Source of the DNA: Pyrus communis
Taxonomy: Eukaryota > Streptophyta > Magnoliopsida > Rosales > Rosaceae
Length of the DNA: 64,000 nucleotides
Direction of reading: 5' to 3'
Assembly: GCF_963583255.1 (NCBI RefSeq)
Contig: NC_084803.1
Location: forward strand, 19,169,428-19,233,427
Position numbers and translations under genes: made by a program. Shown piece after piece: positions 8,972 to 20,879 of the stretch (position 1 is its first letter; the number at the start of each line of letters is the position of its first letter). Below the pieces are notes generated by a model. The model was not told the origin of the DNA. It did not search any database and saw only the letters and a list, made by a program, of their open reading frames with translations.

Positions 8972-11753
8972 ATTACCATAACCGTACAAGATTGGTGAAA
9001 ATCAACCTTCATAATAAGAACGCTTGCACCAATGGCTTCATCGTCGAGCCTTCAAGTAATTAAATGGTTAAGTTTATTGCAATTACTGTATTTAGACAAC
9101 TAACATACTCTCTAATTCAAAATATCTAAATAACTTTGCTTTTTTTTTTTTTTTTTCTTTTCGTAGTTTTATCTAACACTAGGTGATTAGCTTAATTACT
9201 TTTCGACATTCAAAAGTTAAGATTTTCTTGCAAGTGGTAGATTGTTCTGGTGATTTGACCTTCTTCTTCAACCTTTTGCGGAACTCTCCACTTCTTTTAA
9301 TGTATATTATTAGTATAAAATATCTCTTGTAATAAAAAAACAAGTTAAGATTTTCTTAAAACAAATTATTTGTTTTCCGTATGGCATCACATGGCATTCT
9401 TGGGAAGAAATTTTAGTGTACTCAAAACAAAAGGCGGTACGTTGCGTATCCTACCATAAGTGGAGGAACACTGGATAACATATCTTAAAAATGAGACTTA
9501 TTAACCATGTCGCTACTTGTATTATAACGCGTGATATATCATCTTGTGTTTTGATTATACATAAAAGTTTCTCCATAGTAGAGCAAATCAAGTTTTACGT
9601 TACAAAAAAAGGTTAACATGACAATTAGAAGACAAACAGACCAATAGTATAAGGATTTGTAATTTAATGGTTCTTTATTATTTTTCAATTTTTTTAAAAA
9701 TGATATGGACGAAATTGTTACAAATCTTTAACAGATAGAAATGTCTGCATGTGTGACGTGCACATTCTTAATCAATATTCACGTACTATAACATAAATAA
9801 ATAAAGCAGTTGCATGTATGTTTATAACGTAAATAAATTCGAAGAACTAGCGAACGGTATTGAGGGTGAAAAATCTCACCCTATCCATGCATCCAATATG
9901 TGATCGATTGATCGCCTTGGTGTAATGACGTTTAGATGTTGGATCATGTGGGATGGGTCCTCCTGGACTTACTATTTGCATGGGCTGATTGAGCATCTTT
10001 TGGTCTAGAGAGCAAGTCGACAATGATGTTTGAGGAGCCATGCATAATATAAACATATATAGATGGAATAAATTTTTCTACATGCTCGGTATCAATTAGA
10101 TGAGGGAATAGACATGAAAAAAATACATAATTTTCTCCATTTAAATGTACGATGACATGTGAAGTACTGCTTGAATATCCGATAGTTGAAAAAATCCCTC
10201 TATCGATCGATCGAGGGAAAGAGAGAGAGAGTTGGAAGAGCTATATTATAATGAAGCTATGCCCTAAACTTATGACAGAACGATAGATTAAAAGAAGAAA
10301 CGACAAATATGAAGTAAAGATTGATTACATGCAACGCATGTATTTGTCTGGTTGAAAGGAGGCGTGGTGGTGGCCTCCATGTATAAGGTTTTGAATGCAA
10401 GGGGAGACAATACCACGGTTTGGCATTTAATGGAGATCCAATTGATCTCTGATGACTGAAGAAGCAGAAGAAGAACAAGCTCAAGACATTGCCAAGATCG
10501 ATAAGCTAACACATGCACATAATATACGTCAAGACATCAAGAGTCGAGCTAGCAATCAACTAATAATCACATTGATATTGTCTCAGCACAACCACGTGCA
10601 CACAAGTCGGCAAGTACTAAGTTTATAACAGTACTATTAAAAGTAAAACCATTCAATATAAATTGTTATTGATTGTGCCAAGTTTCTGATGCGGGATTGC
10701 ATTGATTAAGATTGCATATGTGCAATCCAAATGCATGTTAAGATGATGGTGGTTGAGAGGTCTGTCTTGGACTGTTGTGCTATTTTTGCTGCCACAAGTC
10801 TGTCTTTGTTTGTTTCATTATTTTGGGAGGGGGCTCGCATAGAAAAAATATCATAAAACTGAAAACCCACAAGTCACATTTTCAATAGCTATCCATATGT
10901 GCAGGTCTTTTGGTCGATCATATGTCTATTGCTATCTTCAACCCCTTGATTGATGCAAAAACACTTATTGGTTTGTTGTTTCTAATACAGAAACTCATTT
11001 GTTTGTTTTTATGCAGAGAATTATTTGTTAAATTATTTATATAATGAATGATAGCTCTTCGTGACAAATAAAAACACATAAATACTTACTATTTTGACTT
11101 TTATCATGTAACAATTTGCGATTCTTCACGACAAATGGTAAGTTCACGTGAGTAATTATTATTTAACTCTTAACACCAACAATCCTTTTGTGACAAATAA
11201 ATATACCGTCACTAATTTCTCTTTTATTATCGCTCTTTCCACACGACATCTCTTTCACACCCAACATTTCTTTTTTAAGAAAAAAATAAAAAAAACATCA
11301 ATCCATGTTCCAAGAACATATTTGTGCAGCGAAATGTGATTGTTTGGGAAAGTATTTGACGAAATGTTGGTTGGTCATTGTGATGCTTTGGATGTATACG
11401 GAGAGAGCCGAGGTCTTGCTGCCTTTGGGTGTTGATCTACATGCTGCATTCATCCATTTTTGCACTATAATACATGAATTTCGGCCTGGATGGGATCCGG
11501 GAGATGCATCGGCTAAAGCTATTAAGTTGGGTGCCGGGACTAGTATGGCCTTGCAACCTGGATCTTAAAAACTATATTAATTTAAGACACATCACAACTT
11601 GTACGGTGACGTAACATGGAAACCATACCTCAAGGAAATTTACTTCGTTTCTAATCACACCAAGGGATATTAATACAGCTCATAGAAAACTAACGAAATA
11701 CGTAACAAATACGACGGAAATACAGTAAGATACGATGGACTGTAATTGTGCCC
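8972..11753. other. intergenic, no confident gene
   Basis: AT-rich DNA between the first retrotransposon and a MITE. It contains T-tracts (about 9138-9156), a GATC/GA-rich patch (10200-10235) and several short open frames. Only the 9847-10056 frame has a motif worth listing. The plus-strand frame 11305-11568 has no recognisable domain. Confidence 0.5.
9847..10056 (-). CDS. possible small peptide-like ORF, CLE/IDA-like motif (doubtful)
   Basis: This 69-codon frame contains SPGGPIPHDPTSKRH. Its first half resembles the SPGGP core of CLE1-7 signalling peptides. Its second half resembles the PIP...SKRH core of IDA-like peptides. Neither motif is complete: the Asp-Pro-x-His of CLE and the PPSxP of IDA are altered. 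The 24 residues before it are not a convincing signal peptide, and the motif is followed by about 30 unrelated residues. A hydrophobic Leu-run frame lies upstream on the same strand (10288-10518) but no splice linking them is evident. It could be a relic or chance. Confidence 0.15.
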   Translation of the reverse strand: MFILCMAPQTSLSTCSLDQKMLNQPMQIVSPGGPIPHDPTSKRHYTKAINRSHIGCMDRVRFFTLNTVR

Positions 11754-11762
11754 CAGCTTGGG

Positions 11763-11934
11763 GAGAAATTTTTCCAAGTGCCGGGTACACATGACACCTG
11801 GTGTTCCCCACCTATTAGCATTTGACATCTTGGATATCCTTCAATCTTATTTTTCAATAAATAAATAAAACTAAATGCTAATAGGTGAGGGAACACCAGG
11901 TGTCATGTGTACCCGGCACTTGGAAAAATTTCTC
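11763..11934. mobile_element. Mutator-type MITE, near-perfect palindrome
   Basis: Two arms of about 61 bp (11763-11823 and 11873-11934) are inverted copies, starting GAGAAATTTTTCCAAG and ending CTTGGAAAAATTTCTC, around a 49-bp AT-rich loop. The flanks CAGCTTGGG (11754-11762) and CGGCTTGGG (11935-11943) match at 8 of 9 positions. A 9-bp target duplication is typical of Mutator-like elements. There is no coding capacity. Confidence 0.88.
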
Positions 11935-11943
11935 CGGCTTGGG

Positions 11944-13132
11944 CTACATAAGTTGTATTTATAATTGGGTCTCATCCCGCCACCAACCCAGCAACCCTTC
12001 GTATTCATGACTCCGAGACTCTTCCCGCACAAACCCCATTCGATTCAATCAATCGTTTTCGAATTAAAAGGATGGCAACGGGAGGTGAGATTTCAGATTT
12101 TGGAGTATGATAACAATATCCGATCATCTAACAAATTAGATATGCATTTAGTTATTAACAAGAACAAATAATAGGAGCATGAACAAAAACAGACAAAACA
12201 CATACAGTGTGATTTCTGCAGAGAGGTTGCAACACTGAAAGACCAGCAGAGAAGGAGGAAAAGGAGAAATGGAGAGCAAGGTAGTAGCCAAAAAAGAAAA
12301 ACAGAGTTATCAGATAGCAATTAGCACAAATATCTTCTTAGCTCTCCTAATTTAATAATTTAAAAGCATCAGTTGTACTCCCAACCAAAAGGTGGAGAAC
12401 TGAACCACAACCGAACGGTGAACAAACTAGAAAAAACAGCCTCTCCAATTAGGAAAAAAAATTCTGAAAACAACCCTACCCCTCGCCTGCCTCCCTGCCT
12501 CGCCGGCGACAAAAACACAATCAAGCTTTCGAGCGCCCCTACCCCTTGCTTGGCTCATCCTACCCCTCCCTCTCTCCTCCCATCTGTCATCCCACCCCTC
12601 GTTTCCAAACCACACGACTCTTCCCTCCCTCTTCTTCTCTCTGCCATCCTCGCAGGCTGCAGGTCACCCATGCTCTCTGTCGGTGACTCGGCGCAGCCTC
12701 CTCACCCCATCCCCGTCCGCCAAGTTCTATTGAAAGCAACCAAACAAACCCCAGCCGGAGCCCAAACCCCCAAAGCCCATTCTTTGAAGCAATGGCATGG
12801 ACGTAAATAAAATAAAATTCGGCCGAAAACACTGTCCAGTTGAACAGTGCAATTGGAGATCCTACTTTAGACTAAACTAATGCAAGATCCGTCCAATTGT
12901 TGGATTAGATTGCGTTCCAATATTTTTGTTATTGGGTCAGATTGGATATAAGGCAATCCGGTCTATATCCGATCCGTTTACACTTGTTAGTATCACAACT
13001 TGTTAATTGTTCTTATCTTACCGGAAATAAAGTTGTTGGGCCAGAACCCCAATACCTGTGTAAGGGAAAGATTAAAAGGTTTTAACCCCTTACTTCCCGT
13101 TCAAACACTTACGTATACATTATTTTGGGGCT
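11944..13132. other. intergenic, no gene recognised
   Basis: Contains a C/T-rich patch (12470-12700) that opens long frames on both strands (for example 12373-12810 plus, and 12587-12832 minus). The translations are Pro/Ser- or Gly/Arg-rich low complexity without domains. The stretch 12840-13010 looks like decayed repeat sequence. Confidence 0.5.
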
Positions 13133-13140
13133 ATCGACTC

Positions 13141-14023
13141 TAGGGCTAGAAAAAAATCCCAAAAATTCTGAATCATGCCGAAAAAATTCCGATTTTGAAC
13201 CGAAAAAATCCTGAACCGAAAATCTTGAAAATTTTGGTACCAATCCCAAACCAATCCCGAACCGTTTGGTACGGGAATCGGTCTCTAAGTTTCTTTTGTT
13301 CGGGAATCCCAAACCTATATATATATATATCAACCAAGCCGTTCATTTGGCCAATAACTTCTTTTGGAAGATAGCTGATCTATATCCACCCAACTTTTCC
13401 TTTTTTAATTCTTTTTTTGTCTGTCATCTTCATTAACCATTCATTTCCTTATTTTATTTTTTGATAACATCATCATCTTCTCACTCCCATATAGTCACAG
13501 AGAGCCATCCTCTCTCTCCCTCCACCGACTCCCTCAAATGCAGAAGCAAGCCCAAGGCTTACAAATCCTTTCTTAACCTTCAAAAGCAGCCACACCCGCA
13601 ACCCATACCCAACCCAATCGTTCTTCCAAGACATCAGATCCATCGCTGCAAAGCAGAGTAGCCCTCTTATGGTGATTTCATTCGGTAAGACATGGAAAAA
13701 CTCACACATCGACGATGATCGGTACCTGATTTTGTTCAATGCACTTCGCAAAGCCCTTTGACTCCCGAAGGCATCAAAGACAAGCCCAGGAATGAGAGGG
13801 ATGGAGATGGGGGTGGAAAGGTCGACGAATTTGGGACGAGGTGTGGCTGTGTGGGCTGGCGGGGAATGTGGGAGGTCTATGAATCCCGAACCATATTGAA
13901 ATCTTGAAAAAATTTCGGGAATACCAAAATTTTCAGATCAGTTTTGGTTTCTAAAATCTTGTCCCGAAATTTGGAATTTGGGATCCCATTTTCGGTTTGG
14001 GATCCCATACCGAACCAGCCCTA
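13141..14023. mobile_element. non-autonomous hAT-like element
   Basis: Ends are TAGGGCTAG at the left and, inverted, TAGGGCTGGTTCGG at the right. Both ends are rich in repeated (A)CCGAA/TTCGG and GGGATCCC words. Flanks ATCGACTC (13133-13140) and ATCAACTT (14024-14031) agree at 6 of 8, consistent with an aged 8-bp hAT duplication. The interior has only low-complexity frames and no transposase. Confidence 0.7.
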
Positions 14024-14506
14024 ATCAACTTCGTTGAGCCAAAAGTACACTATCGTCTCATGTGATACCAAAACTGCATGGAGAGAGAAATTAATATATT
14101 GCCAATGTCTAGTTAAATACCTTCAGAAAAGGCAGCTTACTGAATGGGTTGATTTGGATCACTGATAGATGATCTGGGTTTAAGAGTAGGCTACTCTGTG
14201 GGCTAGATCGAAGCAAGGTTGTATTGTTTTTGTTACAAAGAGGATTATGATTAAGCAGAAATTCTCATATGTGCAAATGGGTTGTATATGATTTGCAACG
14301 ATCTTATATATAAAGCCAATCCCAAAAGGTGAACAGTGATTTTGGTGTTACCAAACTTCAACAAAAATACCCCTAAGACAGAAAACTTCAAAGGCATCCC
14401 AAAATAATACAGGGGCATTTTCGTTATTTTAACAATGTTTTTTTTAATAATTAATTTTTTGGTACAATTTTTTTTTAATTAGTGCCTTATAATAGACTAG
14501 CAATAA

Positions 14507-14970
14507 TGTGATTCAATTTCTCTATTTTTAAACACGTTCAAAATATCTTAAGAGGAGTGTAATGCCAGTTATAAAAAAAGATTTTTTGCCTGCGGATAAT
14601 AATGTGATGAAATAAGTTGTCAAATGATTATTTAAAAAAAAAAATATGATATTACCTACACTAAGGGGGAGGGGGTGAGCTTAGCCTCACAATTGTCTTA
14701 GCCTCATAATGAGCTAGCAATAATGTGATTCAATCAGTTATTTATTAAATATTATTTTCTCTAATTTTAAACACGTTCAAAACATTTTAAGAGACGTATA
14801 ATGCCGGTTATAATGTGATTAAAGTAATTGTCAAATGATAATTTTTTTTTTAAACAAACGATATTATCTACACTAAGAAGAAGGCTAGCAATAATGTGAT
14901 TCAATCAATTGTTTATTAAATATTATTTTCTATATTCTTAATGTAAATTCTATAGTGACCAATTTTATTA
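14507..14970. repeat. degenerate direct tandem repeat, 2-3 units of about 170-207 bp
   Basis: The block CTAGCAATAATGTGATTCAA recurs at 14507, 14714 and 14885. It is followed in each copy by similar sequence (TTTATTAAATATTATTTTCT, then AAACACGTTCAAAA in the first two). The last copy is shorter. No coding potential. It may be repeated insertion of one small element rather than a satellite. Confidence 0.75.
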
Positions 14971-15310
14971 TGTGAATTCAACTGTTTTAATTGGTTTATG
15001 AGAGGTTTCTTCTAGCATGATCTAAAATTATTCATTTACTTTAAATATTTGACTTTCCTTTTGTCAATTTACGCATATAAATACATTTAAAACGTGTAAG
15101 TCGCACGTAGCACGCCGTGATTCAAAAAAATGTATTCTACACGCGCGTGCTAGTCCCTTACTATATTGGCAATATAATAATAGTATAATCACAACACAGA
15201 GTCTATATACTATAAATAAGTATACTCTTAATATAAAAAGGATATATCGCCTACTCTAGTCACATGCAAACTATGCGCACAACCTAGGTACACGGTTGAG
15301 CAAACCTGTA
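14971..15310. other. intergenic, nothing recognised
   Basis: AT-rich sequence between the tandem repeat and a hAT-like element. No frame, structure or motif stands out. Confidence 0.6.
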
Positions 15311-15319
15311 GGATTAAGC

Positions 15320-15770
15320 AAGGTTCTAAAATACGTTAGCCGCTAGTTGGGCGGTAGGCTGGGGCCTAATGCCTGGGCGGCTAGGCGGATTTAAGTAAAT
15401 CTATTATATTTCGTGAAAATAAATGTTTTTTTATACTTAAAATATATATAATTTCATCATAAACTGCAATAGAATAACATATATATTATGAAATACTAGG
15501 TTATAATGAAAACATAGGAAACAAGCATATAATGTATGTTCATTTAAAAATTCAACAAGTCTCTTACAATTTATTGAAAAAAAATAAAATACAAAATGAA
15601 AGTTATCTATTTTCTATCTAAGTGAGTTGCAACCTAAGCAGGTGCCTAGGCAGGTTTGGGCGGCTAGGCGGGTGCCTCAGCAGGTCTAGGCACAATTTCT
15701 TAATTTTCAAATGCTTAGGCATTAATCGGTGCAGTGGCCAATTACCTAGCACTGAATTTTAAAAATAGTG
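15320..15770. mobile_element. short non-autonomous hAT-like element (CTAGGCG-rich ends)
   Basis: The flanks are identical: GGATTAAGC at 15311-15319 and 15771-15779, an 8-9-bp duplication. Both subterminal regions are packed with GGCGG, CTAGGC and GCCTAGG words, inverted relative to each other. The outer ends share a TTCTAAAATAC / TTTTAAAATTC inverted match. The middle is AT-rich and non-coding. Confidence 0.75.
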
Positions 15771-15868
15771 GGATTAAGCGGGACCCAAAAAATTGGGTTA
15801 AGGACACTCACCCTACACTTGGGGTCAAAGGACCCACCTATCACATGGTAGCATGGGCTTGATCTTGA

Positions 15869-16046
15869 GCTTTGATACCATGTAAAACTATCAGAGACAC
15901 AGGCCAAATGGCCACTTCCAAAACATCATGAATAATCCGTCAGGTGTATGATTTTATCCAAAATGTCTTAATATTAGTTAGAGTGGAGTTAAGATATTTA
16001 AACTCTTCTTTTCATAGAGATACAGTCGATGTGAGATATTTCAACA
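15869..16046 (-). mobile_element. LTR plus primer-binding-site remnant of a small LTR element
   Basis: Read on the minus strand, 16046-15881 begins TGTTGAAATATCTCACATCG and ends TTTTACA, a TG...CA repeat of 166 bp. It is followed at once by TGGTATCAAAGC (15880-15869), one base from the initiator-Met tRNA complement TGGTATCAGAGC. The rest of the element is missing beyond about 15780. The size suits a TRIM or a truncated copia. It ends about 310 bp downstream of the epoxidase stop codon. Confidence 0.65.
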
Positions 16047-16356
16047 AGATTTAGCATTCATTGTTTATATAAAAAAAAAAAAAAAAAAATGCTAAAGCGG
16101 TAAAATTTCCAGTTTGTCCTGAACACATTGATGTACACAGCAACAAATATCAAGAGACTAGTCAAAATTGATATATTCACATTCATTATGAAGACAGAAA
16201 GTTCTACATGTCGTGCATATTTCCTCTTTTTTTTTTGGAAGGGCAGCGTCTAATGTTGGTTTAATGCTAGCTACTCTGCAAAACGCAGCATATTCACATT
16301 TTGCATTTCCAATGCTCTCAACAATGCTGTACAAATTTCATTATATGAAGTTACCG

Positions 16357-19300
16357 TCACGCAGCTTGAAGAACTCCTTCCTTCTCGGCACTTTTCGGAG
16401 AAGACTTCATAACTTTAACCCTGAACGCCACCTGCATAATAATAATTGGATGCTAAGAATCCATTCCGACAAAAGGAACCACCGCGCAAAAATGTGGCAC
16501 CATTTGCCAGATACGATAAATTCTGTGAGTTATGCAGAAAACTATACGGTAAGGATTGTTTACTACCTTCTGGGAACCAATCTCAATAGCATCGGAAGGA
16601 TGTAAACGAGCAGGGGAATTTGGGGGTACTCGGTATCGCTTCTCCTCAATACTGCACAAGTAGAAGGTATTATAGGGGGAATGCAGGGAAAAGTTTTAAC
16701 AAATTAAGTTGCATGCAGAAAAGGCGAAAACCACTTTGTTTCAGCTCTTTCGGTAAAAAAAAAAAAAAAAAAAAAAAAACACCCTTTCTACTTACTCAGC
16801 AATCCAGGTGCCATATTCACTTTGCAAATCAGTCACGTAGAAGGCACCATCCTTGTAGCTGATACGAGCGTGCATATCCGAGACCTGAATTAAGAAATAC
16901 CTCATCACTCAATCTAGAACACACCAAAAAAAAAAGGAAGAAATAGGTTTGTTTCTGGAGATAAATGTAAAGTGAACAGAACCGGCCAAATCACCTGGGG
17001 CGAGCGTATTGTTAATGATGTTCCAGAAGCATCCCCATGTGGTACGCTCCTACAATTAGGAGAAAACATCATTATAATTTTCTTATTTAGAACATCTTAC
17101 TGAAAACACTTGTGCCTTCCAAAATATAAGGCAATATGGGGCTGATGGTTCTGTTCTGTACAACAATATAATGTGTGTCTTGGAGGGGAGGACGGGAATG
17201 ATGGGTATGTAGGCATACCCGATTATGCAGGATGTTTTCTCATCTCTATTCAAACAAATAAGTTGCGAAGCATCATTTTCTTGCCCACAAGGTATAAGAT
17301 ACCACCTACGAGAACAAATTGAATATCAACACAACTACCTTGGATTACTAAATTTACTGAAAATATACAGAAACTGGGATAAAACTTACTCTCCGTCAAT
17401 AGCACGCTCCAGTGCATCATCGTCTTCAAACCATGTTCGTAACTGGTCACTTGCCTTCATAAAATTTGTCCGCATATTAGCAGTTAAGTAACAACAAAAT
17501 CCAAAAGGCGACCCGAAGATGAAGGAAAGAAATAACAACTTCTATACAATGCTGATGCATAACACTTTGAACAACGTACTTTATCTGAGAGCCTGCAACT
17601 GGGTGACCTTCCTTCAAGTTTTGAGCTGCAAAGAAACATTGTCAGTTTCTCTGTTGAGTATCCGTTTAAAACACATGAAGGTCTATGATCCAAGCGCCGA
17701 CAGATTAAATTGTAATAAGATTTTTATAACTAAAATAAAAAAGATTAAGCAAAAGACACAGAAAGTTACAGTTGATCAAACTTTTACCTGTTACCACCTA
17801 AGACCCAGCTCAGCATCAAAGGCATTGCCTTATCAATAAAAACTCTCCCACCAACTCTTCCCGGATGTGGTATCCGAAACTTCGTCAAAAACTACAAGGG
17901 TATTAAGCCAACATGAGTACATATGCGTCTTCGTTCAATCATCTATTCATTTAACTGATTTTCAGTATGTACTTAATAAAAGGTCTTACCGACAAAGGAC
18001 CAAGTCCCACTCCCAGATAAGCCTTGTAAGTGGAAGCCATTAGTGCAGCCATTCTGGCCATTCCATGAATAATGGCAACCCGCAGTCTTCTAGAATTCTC
18101 ATAGCTGAAGATAAAGTAAAAAAACTCACCAAAGTCTATACAACAACTGCTTTGGCGTATGACTTAAATCTACGATTTTCATATTAAGAACACTAAGATT
18201 CAGATGTATCAGGAAGCATCATCAGCTTATCTCAATTAACTTTCATCAATATAATAGCGTGGGGTTACCTTCTCAAAGAAGAATTAATGTCAATAGGAGT
18301 TCCCGATTCGCTGCTTTTTTGCCATGCTTTATCAAGCTCCTTGGCAAGTTGATAACCATCCTGTGATGATGAAGTAATAGGGTCAGAAAGAATGCTCAAC
18401 AACATGATCTGGGTGATGGATAATGCCCAGTGTTGAACCAAATCAGTGCAATGCATACCTCAATGGCCATGCATCCCCCTTGACCCATATTTGGCTGCAT
18501 AGCATGAACAGAGTCGCCAAGCAAGGTCACACGACCCTTTCCCCAGGTTAGGATGGGTGTCCTATCATATATGTCTCGTCGTAGAATTGCATCTTCCTCT
18601 GTGGTAAGTAACAAATCTATCACATTATCACACCAGCCTTCAAATATTTTGAGCAGCCTTTCCTTTTTACCTGCCAAAAAATGGACAAGAACAAATGAAT
18701 CGTATGTTTCTACTATCATAAAGAGTGAAAGCACACACATATATCACCATCTGACGTTTTCAACTACATAAGAAAGGCTGAGAATCTCAATCTATACCAT
18801 TGGGGCTATCAACACCACCAGGTGCTTCCTTGTGAAATGCATACCACTGCATCTTTCCTGCACCGACATCTGAAGAAACAAAGTATTGCTTGTGCCCCAA
18901 GAATACGCGGTACCTTCAGAAGATAAGTTTAAGTTTAAGTCTTCACGTATAATATAACCTGACATAGAAGAAGATAATGAAACGGTACAAATGCAGGTAA
19001 ACCCGTAAACTAGACATACTTAAAAAATAAAAGGTCAGACATACCCTACAGAATTTATGTCAGCAGGCACAAAATCTGCAATACCAGTATAACAAGTGTA
19101 ACCAGAGTAAACAGCTTCCGTTAATCCAAACAAGTTCTTCCTCACCTACTCACGAGAAAGAGTAATTTGATTTCAACTTAATATTTTTATAATGAATATA
19201 CTATGCAGATTATGGTATATCAGTAGACAATATTTCATATGTGTGCCCAGAATTTTGAGCCTCGGAATTTCGCAATACCTTTGACCATATACCATCGGCT

Positions 19301-20700
19301 CCAATCAGAACATCGCCTTCAAAACGCTCGCCATTCTCAAGTATCACATTAACCTATTAAATTGACAAAGGAATAAGAATTCTTATCAAATGCCAAACCA
19401 GATGAATTCTACGCAGTTCAAATACATTGAAATAGCATTGCGAAGATGCACATTATACAAAGACACAAACAAATAGTACGAAACACTTTCTCAATTTTCT
19501 TTTTCTTTTCACATTTCTAAGCTACAAACAACGGTACAAACAAAATTTAACAAATTAACAGGTAGTATGAGATCATTACCTTATCTCCAACATCCTCAAA
19601 GTTAACAACATTACTACCATTTATAATAATGTTGTCTCCGACAGCACGAGCAAGTATTTGTTGCAATGTCATTCGGCTTATAACTCTTGTAACTGGAAGC
19701 CCCCGTTCCACTGCAGGAGTGAATGTGTCAAACTTGACATACCTGATAATCAACAAATCATCAATACATTTGAATGGCTGCATACAAATCACAATCGCTC
19801 CGCGTACACATCTTATACAAATCATCAATACGGATTCATGTAAATTGTGTTGAAAATTGAAATGAACAATTTCTACTTTTATGATAAAAGATTTTATTTT
19901 ACATAATTTCTTCATCCATTATTCTTCTTGGTTTTCATCAATTAAAAAAGAAAATAAAATTCTTTTGACTTCTTCTCATTATCTCATAAAGTAGTATGTA
20001 GATTCCTAAAAACAATCAAAAGGAAACAAATTGGGCAATCAATATAAACTTGATCACTTAAAACCTCAGAAAAACCAACAACAAAAACTCTTATAAGCTA
20101 CCAGTCTAAAACAACCACTATCCGTTATCGAGTCCAGTCGAATCATAGACACCAAACGCGACCTGGATCAATCAAAACAACTTACCAAGTACCAGAAACC
20201 CCATCAACGAGTCCATTGATCCTATCCCCAGTAACACAACCAACCGTCATAACCTCCTCAGCAACATCCACATCAATGGCTTCCAACGCCGCCAACGCAT
20301 TACTCTGTATCTGAATAGGACCTCTGTACTGCCCCTCTCCTCTCACAGCACTCAAATCCTTCTCAAACACCACCACATCGAATCCCTTCTTTTTCGCCGC
20401 CAGAGCAAAAACCAGCCCTCCGATTCCACCGCCGGCAACCAGAATTCTCAGGTTCTTCTTCTGCTGGGTCGGTGCGGGCGCACTAGTGGAGGCCTCTGCG
20501 GGTGGCGCCGCCGTAGCAGCTCTCACCTCAGTCAAACACTTGTTATTCCCAGTTCTTGCTCTGCTTCTCAAATGGCAGTTGTAGTGAAAATATGCGGAAA
20601 ATACAAGTGGGAAGTCTTTGTTGGCGGGACACGGTAGGTGGGATCTTGAGAAAACTACCGCCGCTGGGTTCATGGAGTTGCAGAAAACAGCGGAAGCCAT
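16357..20700 (-). CDS. ZEP: zeaxanthin epoxidase, chloroplastic (16 exons, 664 aa)
   Basis: Converts zeaxanthin to antheraxanthin and violaxanthin in the plastid, using FAD and reduced ferredoxin; part of the xanthophyll cycle and early ABA synthesis (family knowledge). Exons: 20700-20186, 19742-19580, 19353-19279, 19145-19045, 18913-18798, 18670-18459, 18360-18269, 18104-17990, 17891-17788, 17625-17580, 17454-17390, 17305-17219, 17049-16995, 16884-16796, 16651-16567, 16431-16357. All introns are GT-AG and the frame is unbroken. The start MASAVFCNSMNP opens a Ser/Ala-rich transit peptide of about 80 residues. Residues 86-112 are the FAD dinucleotide fold (VAGGGIGGLVFALAAKK). GDSVHAMQPNMGQGG (375-389) is the second FAD motif. 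A C-terminal FHA domain spans about 560-640 (CIIGS, SDMHARISYKDGAF, EYGTWI). Length matches the family, and I see no damage. Confidence 0.97.
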
Positions 20701-20854
20701 AGGTTTGTGCTCTGAGAAGCAAAGAAGAAAGAACCAAAAAAAAAAAAAACAAAAGAAAGCTTCGGGCTTTCTTGCTCTGTGTGGAAAGATAACGACTGAG
20801 AGTCTGAGGACTTGAGGAGGGAGAAAAAATGGGGGGAGAGAGAGAAAGGGAGGG

Positions 20855-20873
20855 AGATAAAATAATATAGGTG
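20855..20873 (-). promoter_or_regulatory. possible TATA box of the epoxidase gene
   Basis: On the minus strand CCTATATTATTTTATC lies about 160 bp upstream of the ATG. It is followed by a CT-rich leader (20820-20850) typical of plant 5' untranslated regions. Position and composition fit a core promoter; there is no direct evidence of the start site. Confidence 0.4.
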
Positions 20874-20879
20874 ACTGGG

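Noticed and set aside
12373..12832. Overlapping Pro- and Gly-rich frames on both strands
   Set aside because: Caused by a C/T-rich patch; no domain on either strand.
13461..13751. Frames inside the hAT-like element
   Set aside because: Low complexity, no transposase motif, lie within a non-autonomous element.
17041..17400. Apparent missing exon in ZEP before the FHA domain
   Set aside because: The exon is present at 17305-17219 with good splice sites and restores both phase and the expected residues.
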